Shown here one piece after another: positions 23,113 to 34,400 of a DNA stretch of 64,000 nucleotides. The notes under the pieces are model-generated. The model had not been told where the DNA came from and did not search any database. It was given only the letters and a program-made list of their open reading frames with translations. Made by a program: the position numbers and the translations under genes. How positions within the stretch are numbered: position 1 is the stretch's first letter; the number at the start of each line of letters is the position of its first letter. The stretch is from the NCBI GenBank assembly GCA_029204045.2, contig CM055076.1, forward strand, positions 22,730,743-22,794,742. The letters are read 5' to 3'. The stretch comes from Tillandsia leiboldiana. Taxonomy: Eukaryota; Streptophyta; Magnoliopsida; Poales; Bromeliaceae.

Positions 23113-23707
23113 GCCATAACCGAATGGCCGCCTCGACGGCTTCATTGGCTCCTTTAACTCTTTTCTATCATAGAACTGCTTCAGGACCCTGGTGATTGGC
23201 AAGTCCTTATTCGGTTCCTCCTCCTCTTCACACTCGTTAGATCTGCCGAACAGTGGTCAGGCTTCTCATCTCCCATCGAAATGTAGCCATAATTTTCTAG
23301 AAATGCGAAAAATTGCTTCGACTCACTAGGCGTCCCCTTGACGTTCGCAATCACTTCCCAATCCTTGCGCGTCATTTTGGCCTTGCACCTAACGTAAAGC
23401 CCAAGTAATTTTTTCGCCGCGATCACAATCTCCCGGAGCCCAGATTCTGGCATTAGCTTATTCCTTTTTAACGTCCACCATGTTGACCTGCGTGGGAAAG
23501 GGGTTTTTATCAATTTTCATATCGTTTTTTACTTCTTGGTCAGCAAAGATCAGCCGACCCTCATTAATTCCTTTTTATATTTGCTTTTTTGAAAGTTGTG
23601 TAATCACTGATTTTATGGATCCATAAGTGGTACCATTTACAATATATCCTTCTTCTTAACTCCTCATAAGAAGGTATAGTCTGACCCGCCTCATAAAGTT
23701 TAGGAAA

Positions 23708-23880
23708 AAGCTAAGTGTACACCTCATTTGAGGTGTACATCTTACACTCCACCCATCCTAGGGTAGGGTGAATTTCACTCGTCACTTCGAAGTGACTAGT
23801 GGATGAATGCCTATCTTAGGATGGGCTAGGTATAGGATGTACACCCTAAATGGGGTGTACATGTAGCATAGCTCTAAGCC
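23708..23880. mobile_element. Small foldback MITE (AGCTATGCTACATGTACACC ends)
   Basis: The left arm GTGTACACCTCATTTGAGGTGTACATC and the right arm GATGTACACCCTAAATGGGGTGTACAT are inverted relative to each other, with further pairing of CCCATCCTA / TAGGATGGG. The end AGAGCTATGCTACATGTACA (complement of 23862-23881) is shared with the element at 55208-55370. No ORF. Confidence 0.6.
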
Positions 23881-25465
23881 CAGACCCGAGCTTTCATCTC
23901 ATTGGTCCTTGTCCGCTTCAGGAATTGGTATATATGCGGCTATCGAATTTTTACCATCTTAGATGCATATACATTAGCTTCATCTGTCGAATTTTCACTT
24001 TCACTAGTATGACTCGGCTCCTCCTGGGCTAAGCTTTTCTCTATACAAGAGGCGATTTGCTCTTTTTTCTTTTTCCAATCCTTATTTCGACTCCAATACG
24101 GCCGATCATCATGGTTACCTTTCCAAAATTGTTCATATTGAGCAATCCGGACACCCAAATCGAATAGATTCGCGAAATGCCGATTCTCGAAATGGTCCCT
24201 TGTTTAAAAATGCAGACCATTGAATGCCATTTTGGTGAACTCCGACTCTGGCATTCTAACGAAATATCTGTTTCTTATCGTTTTGAAATGGTTAAGATAT
24301 TCCTCAATCGCCTCGCCCGTGTTTTGCCGATACATGGCTAGATCGATAACTAAAAGTTCGGGCGCTGCTCTATAGAATTGCTCGTGGAACTTGTGCTCTA
24401 ATTTGTCCAGTCTCAGATGGAATTAGGGGTCAAGCTCATATACCAAGTGAACGTCATTTTGGTTAATAACATATTAAATAATCTGAATTTCAGATAAGGG
24501 TTTATGGTCACCTCTTTACACTGGGACGTGAATCGAGCAACATGCTCAATTGTGTTCTCGGTTTCTTCTCCTGAGTACTAATCAAATTTCGACATCTTTC
24601 AATTGGTCGGGTACTGGTGCTCTTTATCTATGTTCACATGATACGAAGACTCGAATATAGGCCGCATGACTGGCCTAGCCTCAACGCCGAAAGTATTTCT
24701 TATTACATCCTCGATCTGAGTATATAACTCATTATTCCTTTGTTAATGGGGTAGGGACTGCAGCCTGAACTGCATTTGGAACGAGTGGTAGCGGTAATTG
24801 TTGCCCCGTAGGATTTTAGGTAGGTCCCATATTTGAACTTTGCTCCCCAGCTCTCGTGTCTCCGATTTGAGGTTGGTAAGCCGGTAACGGAGGAAGAGGG
24901 GGTAACCCCCTGGCAACCTCTGGTTGATGGTCGATGTTCACATTCATCGGTTTGTATCTTGCCTGAAATTGTGCCATCTGAGGCTGCACTGCCCCTTGCG
25001 TCTGTTCTACCGCTAATGCCAGTACCATAGGAGTTGGTTGGACCAGCATATTCTAATTTACAGCAAGAGGATGTTGCTCATTTCGGGCTTGTAGTTGCAC
25101 AATCTGAGCGATATTTTTATTTGAGGCTGTGATAGCGGCCAGCACCACGTCTAAATGAGTGATGCTCTGTTGACTAATCTGGTCTGGTATATGCAATGCT
25201 CGAGTCATTTACTCGAAAGCATATGCTAGACTCGGCTCTTGTTGAGGTGATTGCCCGCTACTCTCTGGTTCTACCGATAGCCGGCGCTACTTGTATGGTC
25301 ATTTCCTGAAGATCGGGGAACGACTCTGTTGTGGAGATTCATGCTGTTCTCATCGGCCATTATAAATTGAATTGGTCCCACGGAACATGCCAAAAAATTA
25401 TTGTGCTCGAATCGAAGCTGGACCGTTGACCGGGTCAGATGACCCTCGAAGTGTGCCTCCAAATT

Positions 25466-26083
25466 AAGCGATCAGATTGAGGAGGAATCGACTCAACTAG
25501 ATTCTCTCACAATAAAACACTCAAATTGAATAGGAAAATAGACTCAGCTTAAAGGAGTTGAGCCAATTATATTAACTAGAAGAACTGATTACAAGATTAA
25601 GAACTATTCGTGGGAAAACTCAAAAAATTGCTATGCTCTTAACTAAACTATTGACTAAGATGTTGACTAAGCTATTGAATTGAACTACGCTCTTAAACTG
25701 GAATGCTGGAAATGCTGGAATTGAAGGAATTGAAATAGTAGTGGTCGTTTGTGTGTGTAGAGGACTCTTATTACATATGAAATCAATCTATTTATATTGT
25801 TGCATGCTTTCCATTTGCGGTTGTTTGATAGTTCGCATAGTGGCAATGCTCTCGAACCTATCCCGTGTTTCTTGATACGTCCCTTATTTTGCGTAGCACA
25901 CTCAGGCTAGAGGTGTGTTGGCCACGAAATTCACTCTCCACTCCTTTAGCCGTTCCCGCCTAAAACTGGCTCAAGTTTAGACGTTTTCTCTATCAGCTCC
26001 CAATGTACCATATGTCATTTTCTAATGGTTGATCATGCCGACTGACCTACTTACCACGCGACGCTACTTTTTTAATGCCAACA
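25466..26083 (-). mobile_element. Probable 5' LTR of the minus-strand gypsy-type element
   Basis: On the minus strand it starts TGTTGGCATTAAAA (plus-strand end ...AATGCCAACA at 26083), is AT-rich and non-coding, and runs directly into the gag-like region at about 25460. The left edge is approximate because I could not identify the matching LTR or a clear PBS. Confidence 0.5.
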
Positions 26084-26234
26084 GTATCATATGTTGATTA
26101 TTGTTAATGGTAGAATGTGTATTCCTTTATTCTTTGGGTGAATAATATTCTTGTTGATAGATGGTGTATAATTTGTATTCTGACATTGTATATGCATAGA
26201 AAAAATTATGTCCATAAAAATATAAAAGAATTTA

Positions 26235-26611
26235 GGCTAAATTACAGAAAATTCCTCTTTAATATCCCGCTTTTTCACTTTACCCTCATGTCTTTTAAAA
26301 GTCGACAATCTGCCCCCTCGTAATTATCGAAATATACAGTTACCCCCCACCGTCACAAAATCGTGAGTGAACCGTCAAGTTTTTGAAAAAAAAAAATTAA
26401 TATACCCAAAATACCCTAGTTAAATGGCATTCTCTCTCGCTCTCTCTCCAATATAAGGTAAGGGCATAATAGTTATTTTATCCCCTCCGTTAACAGCGTT
26501 GCCCCTTAAAGACATTTCGGTAATTACGAGGGGAAGATTATCGACTTTTAAAAAACAGGAGAGTAAAGTGGAAAAGCGGGATATTAGAGGAGAGTTTTCT
26601 GTAATTTAACA
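26235..26611. mobile_element. Mutator-like MITE copy 1 (GGCTAAATTACAG ends)
   Basis: The left end GGCTAAATTACAGAAAA and the right end complement are inverted repeats of about 90 bp, both containing CCCGCTTTTTCACTT and CTTTTAAAAGTCGAC. The flanking 9-mers are AAGAATTTA and AAAAATTTA (8 of 9 identical), fitting the 9-bp TSD of Mutator-like elements. Copies 2 and 3 are at 54640 and 56058. It lies about 350 bp upstream of the kinesin promoter motifs. Confidence 0.8.
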
Positions 26612-26961
26612 AAAAATTTATACATATGACGGGTCTATTCATATCATTAGGTCAATATCCATTTGTGATACTCCTCTCGTTTCCACAAAAAAAAAAAGAA
26701 AAAAAAAATCCTAGCATTTTTCAAGAAAATGCTTTCTAAAATAATATCGAGAGGTTTATAAATTAATATTTTATTTTTCAAATTTTTTATTAAAAATATA
26801 AAAACTGTAGTCTATAAAATTTTGTTTTTTAGTCAATAATTTATCGTCACGAGGCGCCACTTAGGCTAGTATTTTATTATTTTAATTATTAGGCTCATTA
26901 AAGGGTGCAACACATAAGGGGAGTATTCAAAACACCATAAGCTCCCATTACTCACCCTTAC
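26612..26961. other. Upstream flank of the kinesin gene, no feature recognised
   Basis: AT-rich sequence with A-runs and no ORF, repeat ends or clear TATA box that I can defend. It contains only ordinary low-complexity stretches. Confidence 0.4.
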
Positions 26962-27041
26962 CCGTTCGATCGATCAAATCCACGGTCCAAAACTTACCAA
27001 AACTAGCCGTTGCTACTCCCCCCATTCAAACGTTCCCGTTG
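26962..27041 (+). promoter_or_regulatory. Cluster of MSA-type (AACGG, inverted CCGTT) motifs of the kinesin promoter
   Basis: Three CCGTT cores occur within 80 bp: 26962-26966, 27007-27011 (context TAGCCGTTGC, complement GCAACGGCTA) and 27036-27040 (CCCGTTGTCC). M-specific activator elements with the AACGG core bind three-repeat MYB factors and drive G2/M transcription, and NACK1-type kinesins are known targets. A CT-rich stretch (27125-27150), typical of a 5' UTR, follows about 90 bp downstream. The spacing fits a core promoter here; the start site itself is not visible. Confidence 0.65.
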
Positions 27042-27244
27042 TCCTCTTCTTTTTCTTCTTTTTATTGGTATTATTAAGTCGAAACCCCACTAAAAACCCT
27101 CGCCCCGAAATCAAAGCACACGCACTCTCTCTCTCTCATCTCCATTTCTCTCCATCAAAAGATCCCAGTTTGGATCTCGACGCGCTCGATTTGTGGAATT
27201 GAGCGGCGTCTAATTACCCCAATTTCCCCAATTTCGCTCTGCGA

Positions 27245-28399
27245 GTGAGTATAATCTTACCATATATTCTTCTAATTCGACCTCTCTTTTCTCTTTTTAA
27301 CTTCCTGTTTGAGAAAATCGAAGTTGATTCGTGCGAAAATTTCGTTGTTTAATCTCAATTTTGCTGTTTTTTGGTTTCCCTCTTTCGTTTTTCTTTCCGA
27401 TATAAGAAATGGAAGTGTTTATTTTACCTAATTTAGGGATTGGGATGTGTTTTGGCGCTCGATTTGTTGATATATATGTTCATTAGAGTTTCATGAAGGG
27501 TTTGAGGAAACCCTAGAGGTGGAAAAGGGCGTAATGGGATGGGAAAAGAGGAGAAATATTACTGCTGCTTGTTGTGTGAGAAGGGGGTGAAATGGAAGAG
27601 GAGGAAAAAGAAGTATATAAGAGAGAGACTCAAGGATTTGTTAAGCTCTAATGGTATTTAAAGTGTGAACTGTAAATGTGAGGGTTTGTCAAAAGAAAGG
27701 GGCAAAGTATAAGATTCATAGAATTTATGAACTTAGGTTTCAATATTTTGATTTGTATAAATGTTGAAGAGATAATTTTGTATGATTAACTAATCTTCAT
27801 ATCAATTTGTTCTTATATCAACCTGAATAGGTAAACGTGAACTGGGACCCCCTCAAATGGAGGAAATTTTGAAATACGCTCCTCAACTTCTAATTTTTTC
27901 ATTTGAATTATTCTAATAGCTGAAGTGAGGATTTTGTTAAATCTGATAGCTCTATTAGCTATTAGTCGTTAATTGTTGCTGTTTTATATACAAATATTGA
28001 TTAGAGCTATTAAATTCAACAAAACTACCGTCGGATTTAGTCAAATCCCTAATTTATTTTACTAAATTCGCTCGTAGTTGAGAGAACCAATCAAAAAAAA
28101 AAAAGAAAAAAAAGTTGACAAGTCATTTTAAAATTGCCTATAGGTGAACAGGCCTCCATACATTTTTACCTTCAAAATCCAGCTAGGATCTTGTGGTGAC
28201 GAATATTAAGCACTGCATCTTGCACTGCATAAATCTTAGATTTATTTCTTCTATTGCTAACTTTAAATTCATCTTTAACGTGCAGATTTTTTACTTTGGA
28301 AGAGTTATAATCAAAGTTCGGTTTTTCTTCAACTACACAAGGAGAAAGCTGGGTTTACCTTCATTATACCTGACCTTCTCCACTACTTGTAATATACAG
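27245..28399 (+). other. Probable 5'-UTR intron of the kinesin gene
   Basis: A good donor (GCGA/GTGAGTAT at 27245) follows the CT-rich presumed leader, and an acceptor (ATATACAG, ending 28399) lies 19 nt before the start ATG at 28419. The region between is T-rich, has no reading frame continuing upstream, and shows no transposon ends. An alternative acceptor GTGCAG lies near 28286. This is inference from splice-site patterns only. Confidence 0.4.
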
Positions 28400-28418
28400 C
28401 CCCAGTGCTCTAGAGGAA

Positions 28419-31418
28419 ATGGGTGTGCCAGCAAGGATACCCAGTACTCCAGCTTCAAAGATTGAGAGGACACCATTTTCTACTCCTGGTGGCTCTAGAG
28501 TTAAAGAGGAGAAGATTTTCGTCACAGTTCGAGTGAGGCCCTTGAGCAAGAAAGAAGAAGCTCTTAAGGACCAAGTAAATTGGGAATGTGTCGACAGCCA
28601 GACAATCTTGTACAAGACCCCATTGCAGGATCGTGCCAGCTCACCAGCCTCCTATAGTTTTGGTATGAATTACATGATTACATCTCAAAGACCATCATTA
28701 CATTTCTAATTACGAAAGTTAGTACTTTCGTTATATGATGCATTTTAGAGTTGCAATGTCCATACAAATTGCTTTTAGAACATCTTATTTACTTCAAAAA
28801 GCATTAGAAAGTACAAGGTCTAGAACATTTGGTCTAGCAGGAAGAAGAAACGAGCTTCCGCAGCTGAAAACAAAATCATTAATTTGAAGCTTTGGCTTCT
28901 TCTGCAGTGCGAAGTTGTAGGCCATATTTTTAGATGAAAGCTCTTATTGCTTTTTCCATCTGCTCTACTCTAGTCAAAACAGCAGTTCTAGAGAAGCCCT
29001 TGGTGGCCAAACAAACTGATGCAATAGTGGAAACAAGTTTGAACTTATTGGTTATGTGTTGTTTCTGTTTTTGCTTTTGGCAGACAGGGTATTTGGACCT
29101 ACCTGTTTAACTGAGACAGTCTATCAAGAAGGAGCCAAGGAGGTAGCCTTATCAGCTTTGACGGGAATTAATGGTAATAAAAGCATGATCTCCAGTCTCA
29201 ATTATAATTTATATGTATAAAATTCAGTGGATGATATCTATAATCTTTTGTCTATTTGGTGTGTAGCAACCATTTTTGCTTATGGCCAAACTAGCAGTGG
29301 GAAAACTTATACCATGAGAGGCATCACTGAGAGTGCTGTAAATGACATTTACAAGCACATTGAAAATGTAAGCCCGATGAAATATCCGTTATGTTTTATT
29401 ACATGTTGTTATTTTCTTGGAATTTGTATTTACTGTGTCTCTTTTTTAAATATTGTAGTCTCCAGAGAGGGAATTCGTTATCAAAATTTCCGCCATGGAG
29501 ATTTATAATGAGATTGTAAAGGATCTATTAAAATCAAATTCTGGCCCTCTTCGCCTATTAGATGATCCAGAGGTACATCGTATTTCTCCTTTGATTTTAC
29601 TCTTGTTACGACAAAAGCGGAAAAGATCTAGTTCGTTGGGCACGAAAATACCAAAAGAGAATCGAGAAAGAGAGAAGAAAAATAAAGCACACAATATTTA
29701 CATGGTTCGGCCACTGGCCTACGTCCACGGGCGAAGACGGAGCGAAGTCTTCCATTATAATCAAAGTGGTGTACAAAATATGCCTCTCTCACAAAACCCT
29801 AATCCCAAAATACACCCATACTCCTTCTCATCCGCCGCACCAAATAAATGGAATAATAGTATATTTATAATAGTGGCTAAATCCTAATACAATTAGGAAT
29901 ACAAATCCACTAAGATTAGGAATATTCTTAATAAGATTAGGCATAATCCAAGCTTATCTTAATTGGATAAGCTAAACAGAATAGGGTTAGAAAACCTTTA
30001 TGTTTTAGAATTCGAGACATATCTAACAATCTCCACCTTGGCTTGAATTCTTTGTCTTCTCCACCAAAACCCTAAAAGCTCCTGAAAGTGCTGCGGCACA
30101 TGCAAACCAAATATACTGGAATTCTTGAATTTGGTCGCCTGACTTAATGAGCAAAATCTTGGGGTTCTCTATATAGACCGTGGATTGAAGGGACCGTCGA
30201 AGGGATCCAAAGGGGAGAAGGGCGCAGCAAAGTTGGCGTCGAAAGGAGAAATCCGGTGATGATTATCGAACATTGGCGAGGGCACGGGGAGGCCGAAATG
30301 GGGTGCGAACGGCACGGGCGGGAGCAACCTGCGCCCCAGGTCGTACACATACGGCGGCGGCAGCGGCGGCGGCGGTAGCGAGGGGAGCATCGGGGCCCGA
30401 TTGAGCGGGGAGAAGTAGCCGCCACAGCCGACCCCGCCGTAGAAGTTGCTTGCAAAGCCATTGTAGAGGTCGAAGAAGGGGGCGTCGCCGAGAACCCTCC
30501 AGTACGGCGGCGGCGGCGGTGGCGGCGAGCTACCGTCGAACGTCGGGCGGTGCGCGTGGCCGGAGAGCAACGGCGGCGGCTGCATGGCCATCTCCTGTTC
30601 CGTAGCCACGGCGGCGGAGGATTCGGCGGGATTGTTCGACGTCGATATCACAAACGGAATCAAGTGTCAAATGTGGGTCGCCTGACTTAATGAGCAAAAT
30701 CTTGGGGTTCTCTATATAGACCGTGGATTAAAGGGAGCGTCGAAGGGATCCAAAGGGGAGAAGGGCGCAGCAAAGTTGGCGTCGAAAGGAAAAATCCGGT
30801 GATGATTATCGAACATTGGCGAGGGCACGGGGAGGCCGAAATGGGGTGCGAACGGCACGGGCGGGAGCAACCTGCGCCCCAGGTCGTACACATACGGCGG
30901 CGGCGGTAGCGAGGGGAGCATCGGGGCCCGATTGAGCGGGGAGAAGTAGCCGCCGCAGCTGACCCCGCCGTAGAAGTTGCTTGCAAAGCCATTGTAGAGG
31001 TCGAAGAAGGGGGCGTCGCCGGGAACCCTCCAGTACGGCGGCGGTGGCGGCGAGCTACCGTCGAACGTCGGGCGGTGCGCGTGGCCGGAGAGCAACGGCG
31101 GCGGCTGCATGGCCATCTCCTGTTCCGTAGCCACGGCGGCGGAGGATTCGGCGGGATTGTTCGACGTCGATATCACAAACGGAATCAAGTGTCAAATGTG
31201 GGTCGCCTAACTTAATGAGCAAAATCTTGGGGTTCTCTATATAGACCGTGGATTAAAGGGAGCGTCGAAGGGATCCAAAGGGGAGAAGGGCGCAGCAAAG
31301 TTGGCGTCGAAAGGAGAAATCCGGTGATGATTATCGAACATTGGCGAGGGCACGGGGAGGCCGAAATGGGGTGCGAACGGCACGGGCGGGAGCAACCTGC
31401 GCCCCAGGTCGTACACAT

Positions 31419-31450
<32 letters not shown>

Positions 31451-34400
31451 AGCGAGGGGAGCATCGGGGCCCGATTGAGCGGGGAGAAGTAGCCACCGCA
31501 GCCGACCCCGCCGTAGAAGTTGCTTGCAAAGCCATTGTAGAGGTCGAAGAAGGGGGCGTCACCGGGAACCCTCCAATACGGCGGCGGCGGTGGCGGCGAG
31601 CTACTGTCGAACGTCGGGCGGTGCGCGTGGCCGGAGAGCAACGGCGGCGGCTGCATGGCCATCTCCTGTTCCGTAGCCACGGCGGCGGAGGATTCGGCGG
31701 GATTGTTCGACGTCGATATCACAAACGGAATCAAGTGTCAAATGTGGGTAAAATTGAATATCTTTATTTTCATTCAATTCATATGATAGAATATGGGGTT
31801 AAATTAAATAAATTTGATCCTTGCTGACCTTTATCCGGATAAATACTTATTTATCCATAGATAGAAATATTATATACCGGTTGAACCAATGACTATTCAT
31901 GATTTTATATTGAATCAATTCCATACCGCTTTGAAATTTCAATTAGAGGAATGTTATGGTAAAACTTCGTTTGAAACGATGTGGTAGAAAGCAACGTGCG
32001 ACTTGAAGGACATGGTTGGCTGTGGATTTTTACATCCGCCATCTTCTATAGTAATGAAGATGCTCTTGGCTCGACATAGTTTGTTCTGTTCTGCCCGATA
32101 TCGACGTCGAACAATCCCGTCGAATCCTCCGCCGCCGTGGCTACGGAACAGGAGATGGCCATGCAGCCGCCGCCGTTGCTCTCCGGCCACGCGCACCGCC
32201 CGACGTTCGACGGTAGCTCGCCGCCGCCGCCGCCGCCGTACTGGAGGGTTCCCGGCGACGCCCCCTTCTTCGACCTCTACAATGGCTTTGCAAGCAACTT
32301 CTACGGCGGTGTCGGCTGCGGCGGCTACTTCTCCCCGCTCAATCGGGCCCCGATGCTCCCCTCGCTACTGCCGCCGCCGCATGTGTACGACCTGGGGCGC
32401 AGGTTGCTCCCGCCCGTGCCGTTCGCACCCCATTTCGGCCTCCCCGTGCCCTCGCCAATGTTCGATAATCATCACCGGATTTCTCCTTTCGACGCCAACT
32501 TTGCCGCGCCCTTCTCCCCTTTGGATCCTTTCGACGCCCCCTTCGTATTCCTAGTTGTATTAGTTTGTTATAACAAAAGCGGAAAAGATCTAATTCGTTG
32601 GGCGCAAAAATACCAAAATAGAATCGAGAAAGAGAGAAGAAAAATAAAGCACACAATATTTACGTGGTTCGGCCACTGGCCTATGTCCACAGGCGAAGAC
32701 GGAGCGGAGACTTCCATTATAATCAAAATGGTGTACAAAATATGCCTCTCTCACAAAACCCTAATTCCAAAATACACCCATACTCCTTCTCATCCACCGC
32801 ACCAAATAAATGGAATAATGGTATATTTATAATAGTGGCTAAATCCTAATACAATTAGGATTACAAATCCACTAAGATTAGGAATATTCTTAATAAGATT
32901 AGGCATAATCCAAGCTTATCTTAATTGGATAAGCTAAATAGAATAGGGTTAGAAAACCTTTCGGTTTTAGAATTCGAGACATATCTAACAATCTCCACCT
33001 TGGCTTGAATTCTTTGTCTTCTCCACACCAAAACCCTAAAAGCTCCTGAAAGTGCTGCTCCACATGCAAACCAAATATACGGAATTCTTGAATTTGGTCG
33101 CCTGACTTAATGAGCAAAACCGTGGGGTTCTCTGAAGTGCTAATCTTCTCATTCTCCAGTTACGCCTTTTGCAACCTCTGCTGCATCAGAACGACAACTT
33201 GCCGTAGAGCGAAACTGCTGGAGCGATCAAACTTCTCGATCTCAAATTTTGTCGACGCCTTAAAACCCAAACGAACAATCCGGCTCTGATACCAGTTTGT
33301 TATAACAAAAGCGGAAAAGATCTAATTCGTTGGGCACGAAAATACCAAAAGAGAATCGAGAAAGAGAGAAGAAAAATAAAGCACATAATATTTACGTGGT
33401 TCGGCCACTGGCCTACGTCCACGGGCGAAGACGGAGCGAAGACTTCCGTTATAATCAAAGTGGTGTACAAAATATGCCTCTCTCACAAAACCCTAATCCC
33501 AAAATACACCCATACTCCTTCTCATCCGCCGCACCAAATAAATGGAATAATGGTATATTTATAATAGTGGCTAAATCCTAATACAATTAGGAATACAAAT
33601 CCACTAAGATTAGGAATATTCTTAATAAGATTAGGCATAATCCAAGCTTATTTTAATTGGATAAGCTAAACAGAATAGGGTTAGAAAACCTTTCGGTTTT
33701 AGAATTCGAGACATATCTAACAACTCTCTTAGCATGCTTTTTTTTGTCGCAACAAATTGTGAAACTTGCTGATGTGTCAACATATTAGCAGAAAGGAACT
33801 ATTGTTGAGAAACTGGAAGAAGAAGCTGCAAAAGATTGCCAGCATCTCAGACATCTAATTGGCATTTGTGAAGGTTTGATATGAACTTTCTATTCTTATT
33901 GTTACTGTGAAAAATGATTTATGTAAGCTATTCAAAGAGTTAAATGCTAAGTTAGTCCTTAAAGTTTGATTCCCCCTCCCAAAAGTTTATTTATGCCGGC
34001 TTCATTTTTGATAATTATTCCTTGGAAGTTTCTGTCACGTACCATTTAAGTCCTTTCAGTTGTCTACTGTCTGAAAAAACCACATAGACATGGTAGTCTT
34101 TGGATATTTCAAAATCACCACTTTTTAAGATGATTCCTATGTGGCATTTATTGGGTTCACTAAATTGGATGATTACATACATGGAATTTCAAAACAAAAT
34201 TTAAAACATTGAAACTCTGAGGAATGAATTGAAATTTATATCAAACTTTCCATTATTAATCGCTGTTTAAATTATTACTCCACTCCTTTGGCATTGCTTA
34301 TTGCTAATTTTTCCAAACAAATTTTGCAGCGCAAAGACAGGTTGGTGAAACCGCCTTAAATGATACAAGCTCAAACTTATATCAAACTTTCCATTATTAA

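Larger units (their letters stand above)
20658..25465 (-). pseudogene. Degenerate gypsy-type gag region, minus strand, interrupted by MITEs
   Basis: Several minus-strand frames belong to one protein broken by stops and inserts. They include an acidic start near 25370 (FIMADENSMNLHNR), Q-rich and proline-rich frames near 24800-25050, a charged WSRNKDWKKKKEQ frame near 24000-24100, a segment at about 23330-23440 with the motif RCKAKM, and E/K-rich tails at 20690-20790 and 21470-21530. The RCKAKM segment has a plus-strand relative near 61040, so both regions come from the same family of gag-bearing elements. MITEs 20733-21457, 22153-23112 and 23708-23880 interrupt it. No pol domain is recognised. 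Confidence 0.6.
29604..33722 (-). mobile_element. Composite non-autonomous copia-derived retroelement in kinesin intron 4, TSD ACTCT
   Basis: The outer ends (TGTTACGACAAAAG... and ...ATATCTAACA) are flanked by perfect 5-bp repeats ACTCT (29599-29603 and 33723-33727). Three 425-bp LTRs lie at 29604-30028, 32566-32990 and 33298-33722, all in minus orientation. A minus-strand PBS TGGTATCAGAGCC (complement of 33282-33294) lies 3 nt inside the right LTR. The polypurine-type tract CCAAGGTGGAGAT adjoins the LTRs at 30029 and 32991. The right-hand unit, LTR-307 bp-LTR, is a TRIM-like element; its internal region still encodes a copia gag start (KFEIEKFD) that ends in a stop. Between the left LTR and 32566 lie three direct and one inverted copies of a captured gene fragment and a piece of plastid DNA. 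The target duplication shows the whole block is bounded as one insertion. Confidence 0.85.

Noticed and set aside
20641..25470. Minus-strand frames considered as a possible host gene with exons
   Set aside because: The frames have stops, no consistent splice sites, and share a RCKAKM segment with another degenerate element near 61040.
30169..32832. Four proline-rich ORFs considered as a tandem gene family
   Set aside because: They lack a proper start, end at the retroelement fusion, and sit inside one TSD-bounded insertion within an intron.
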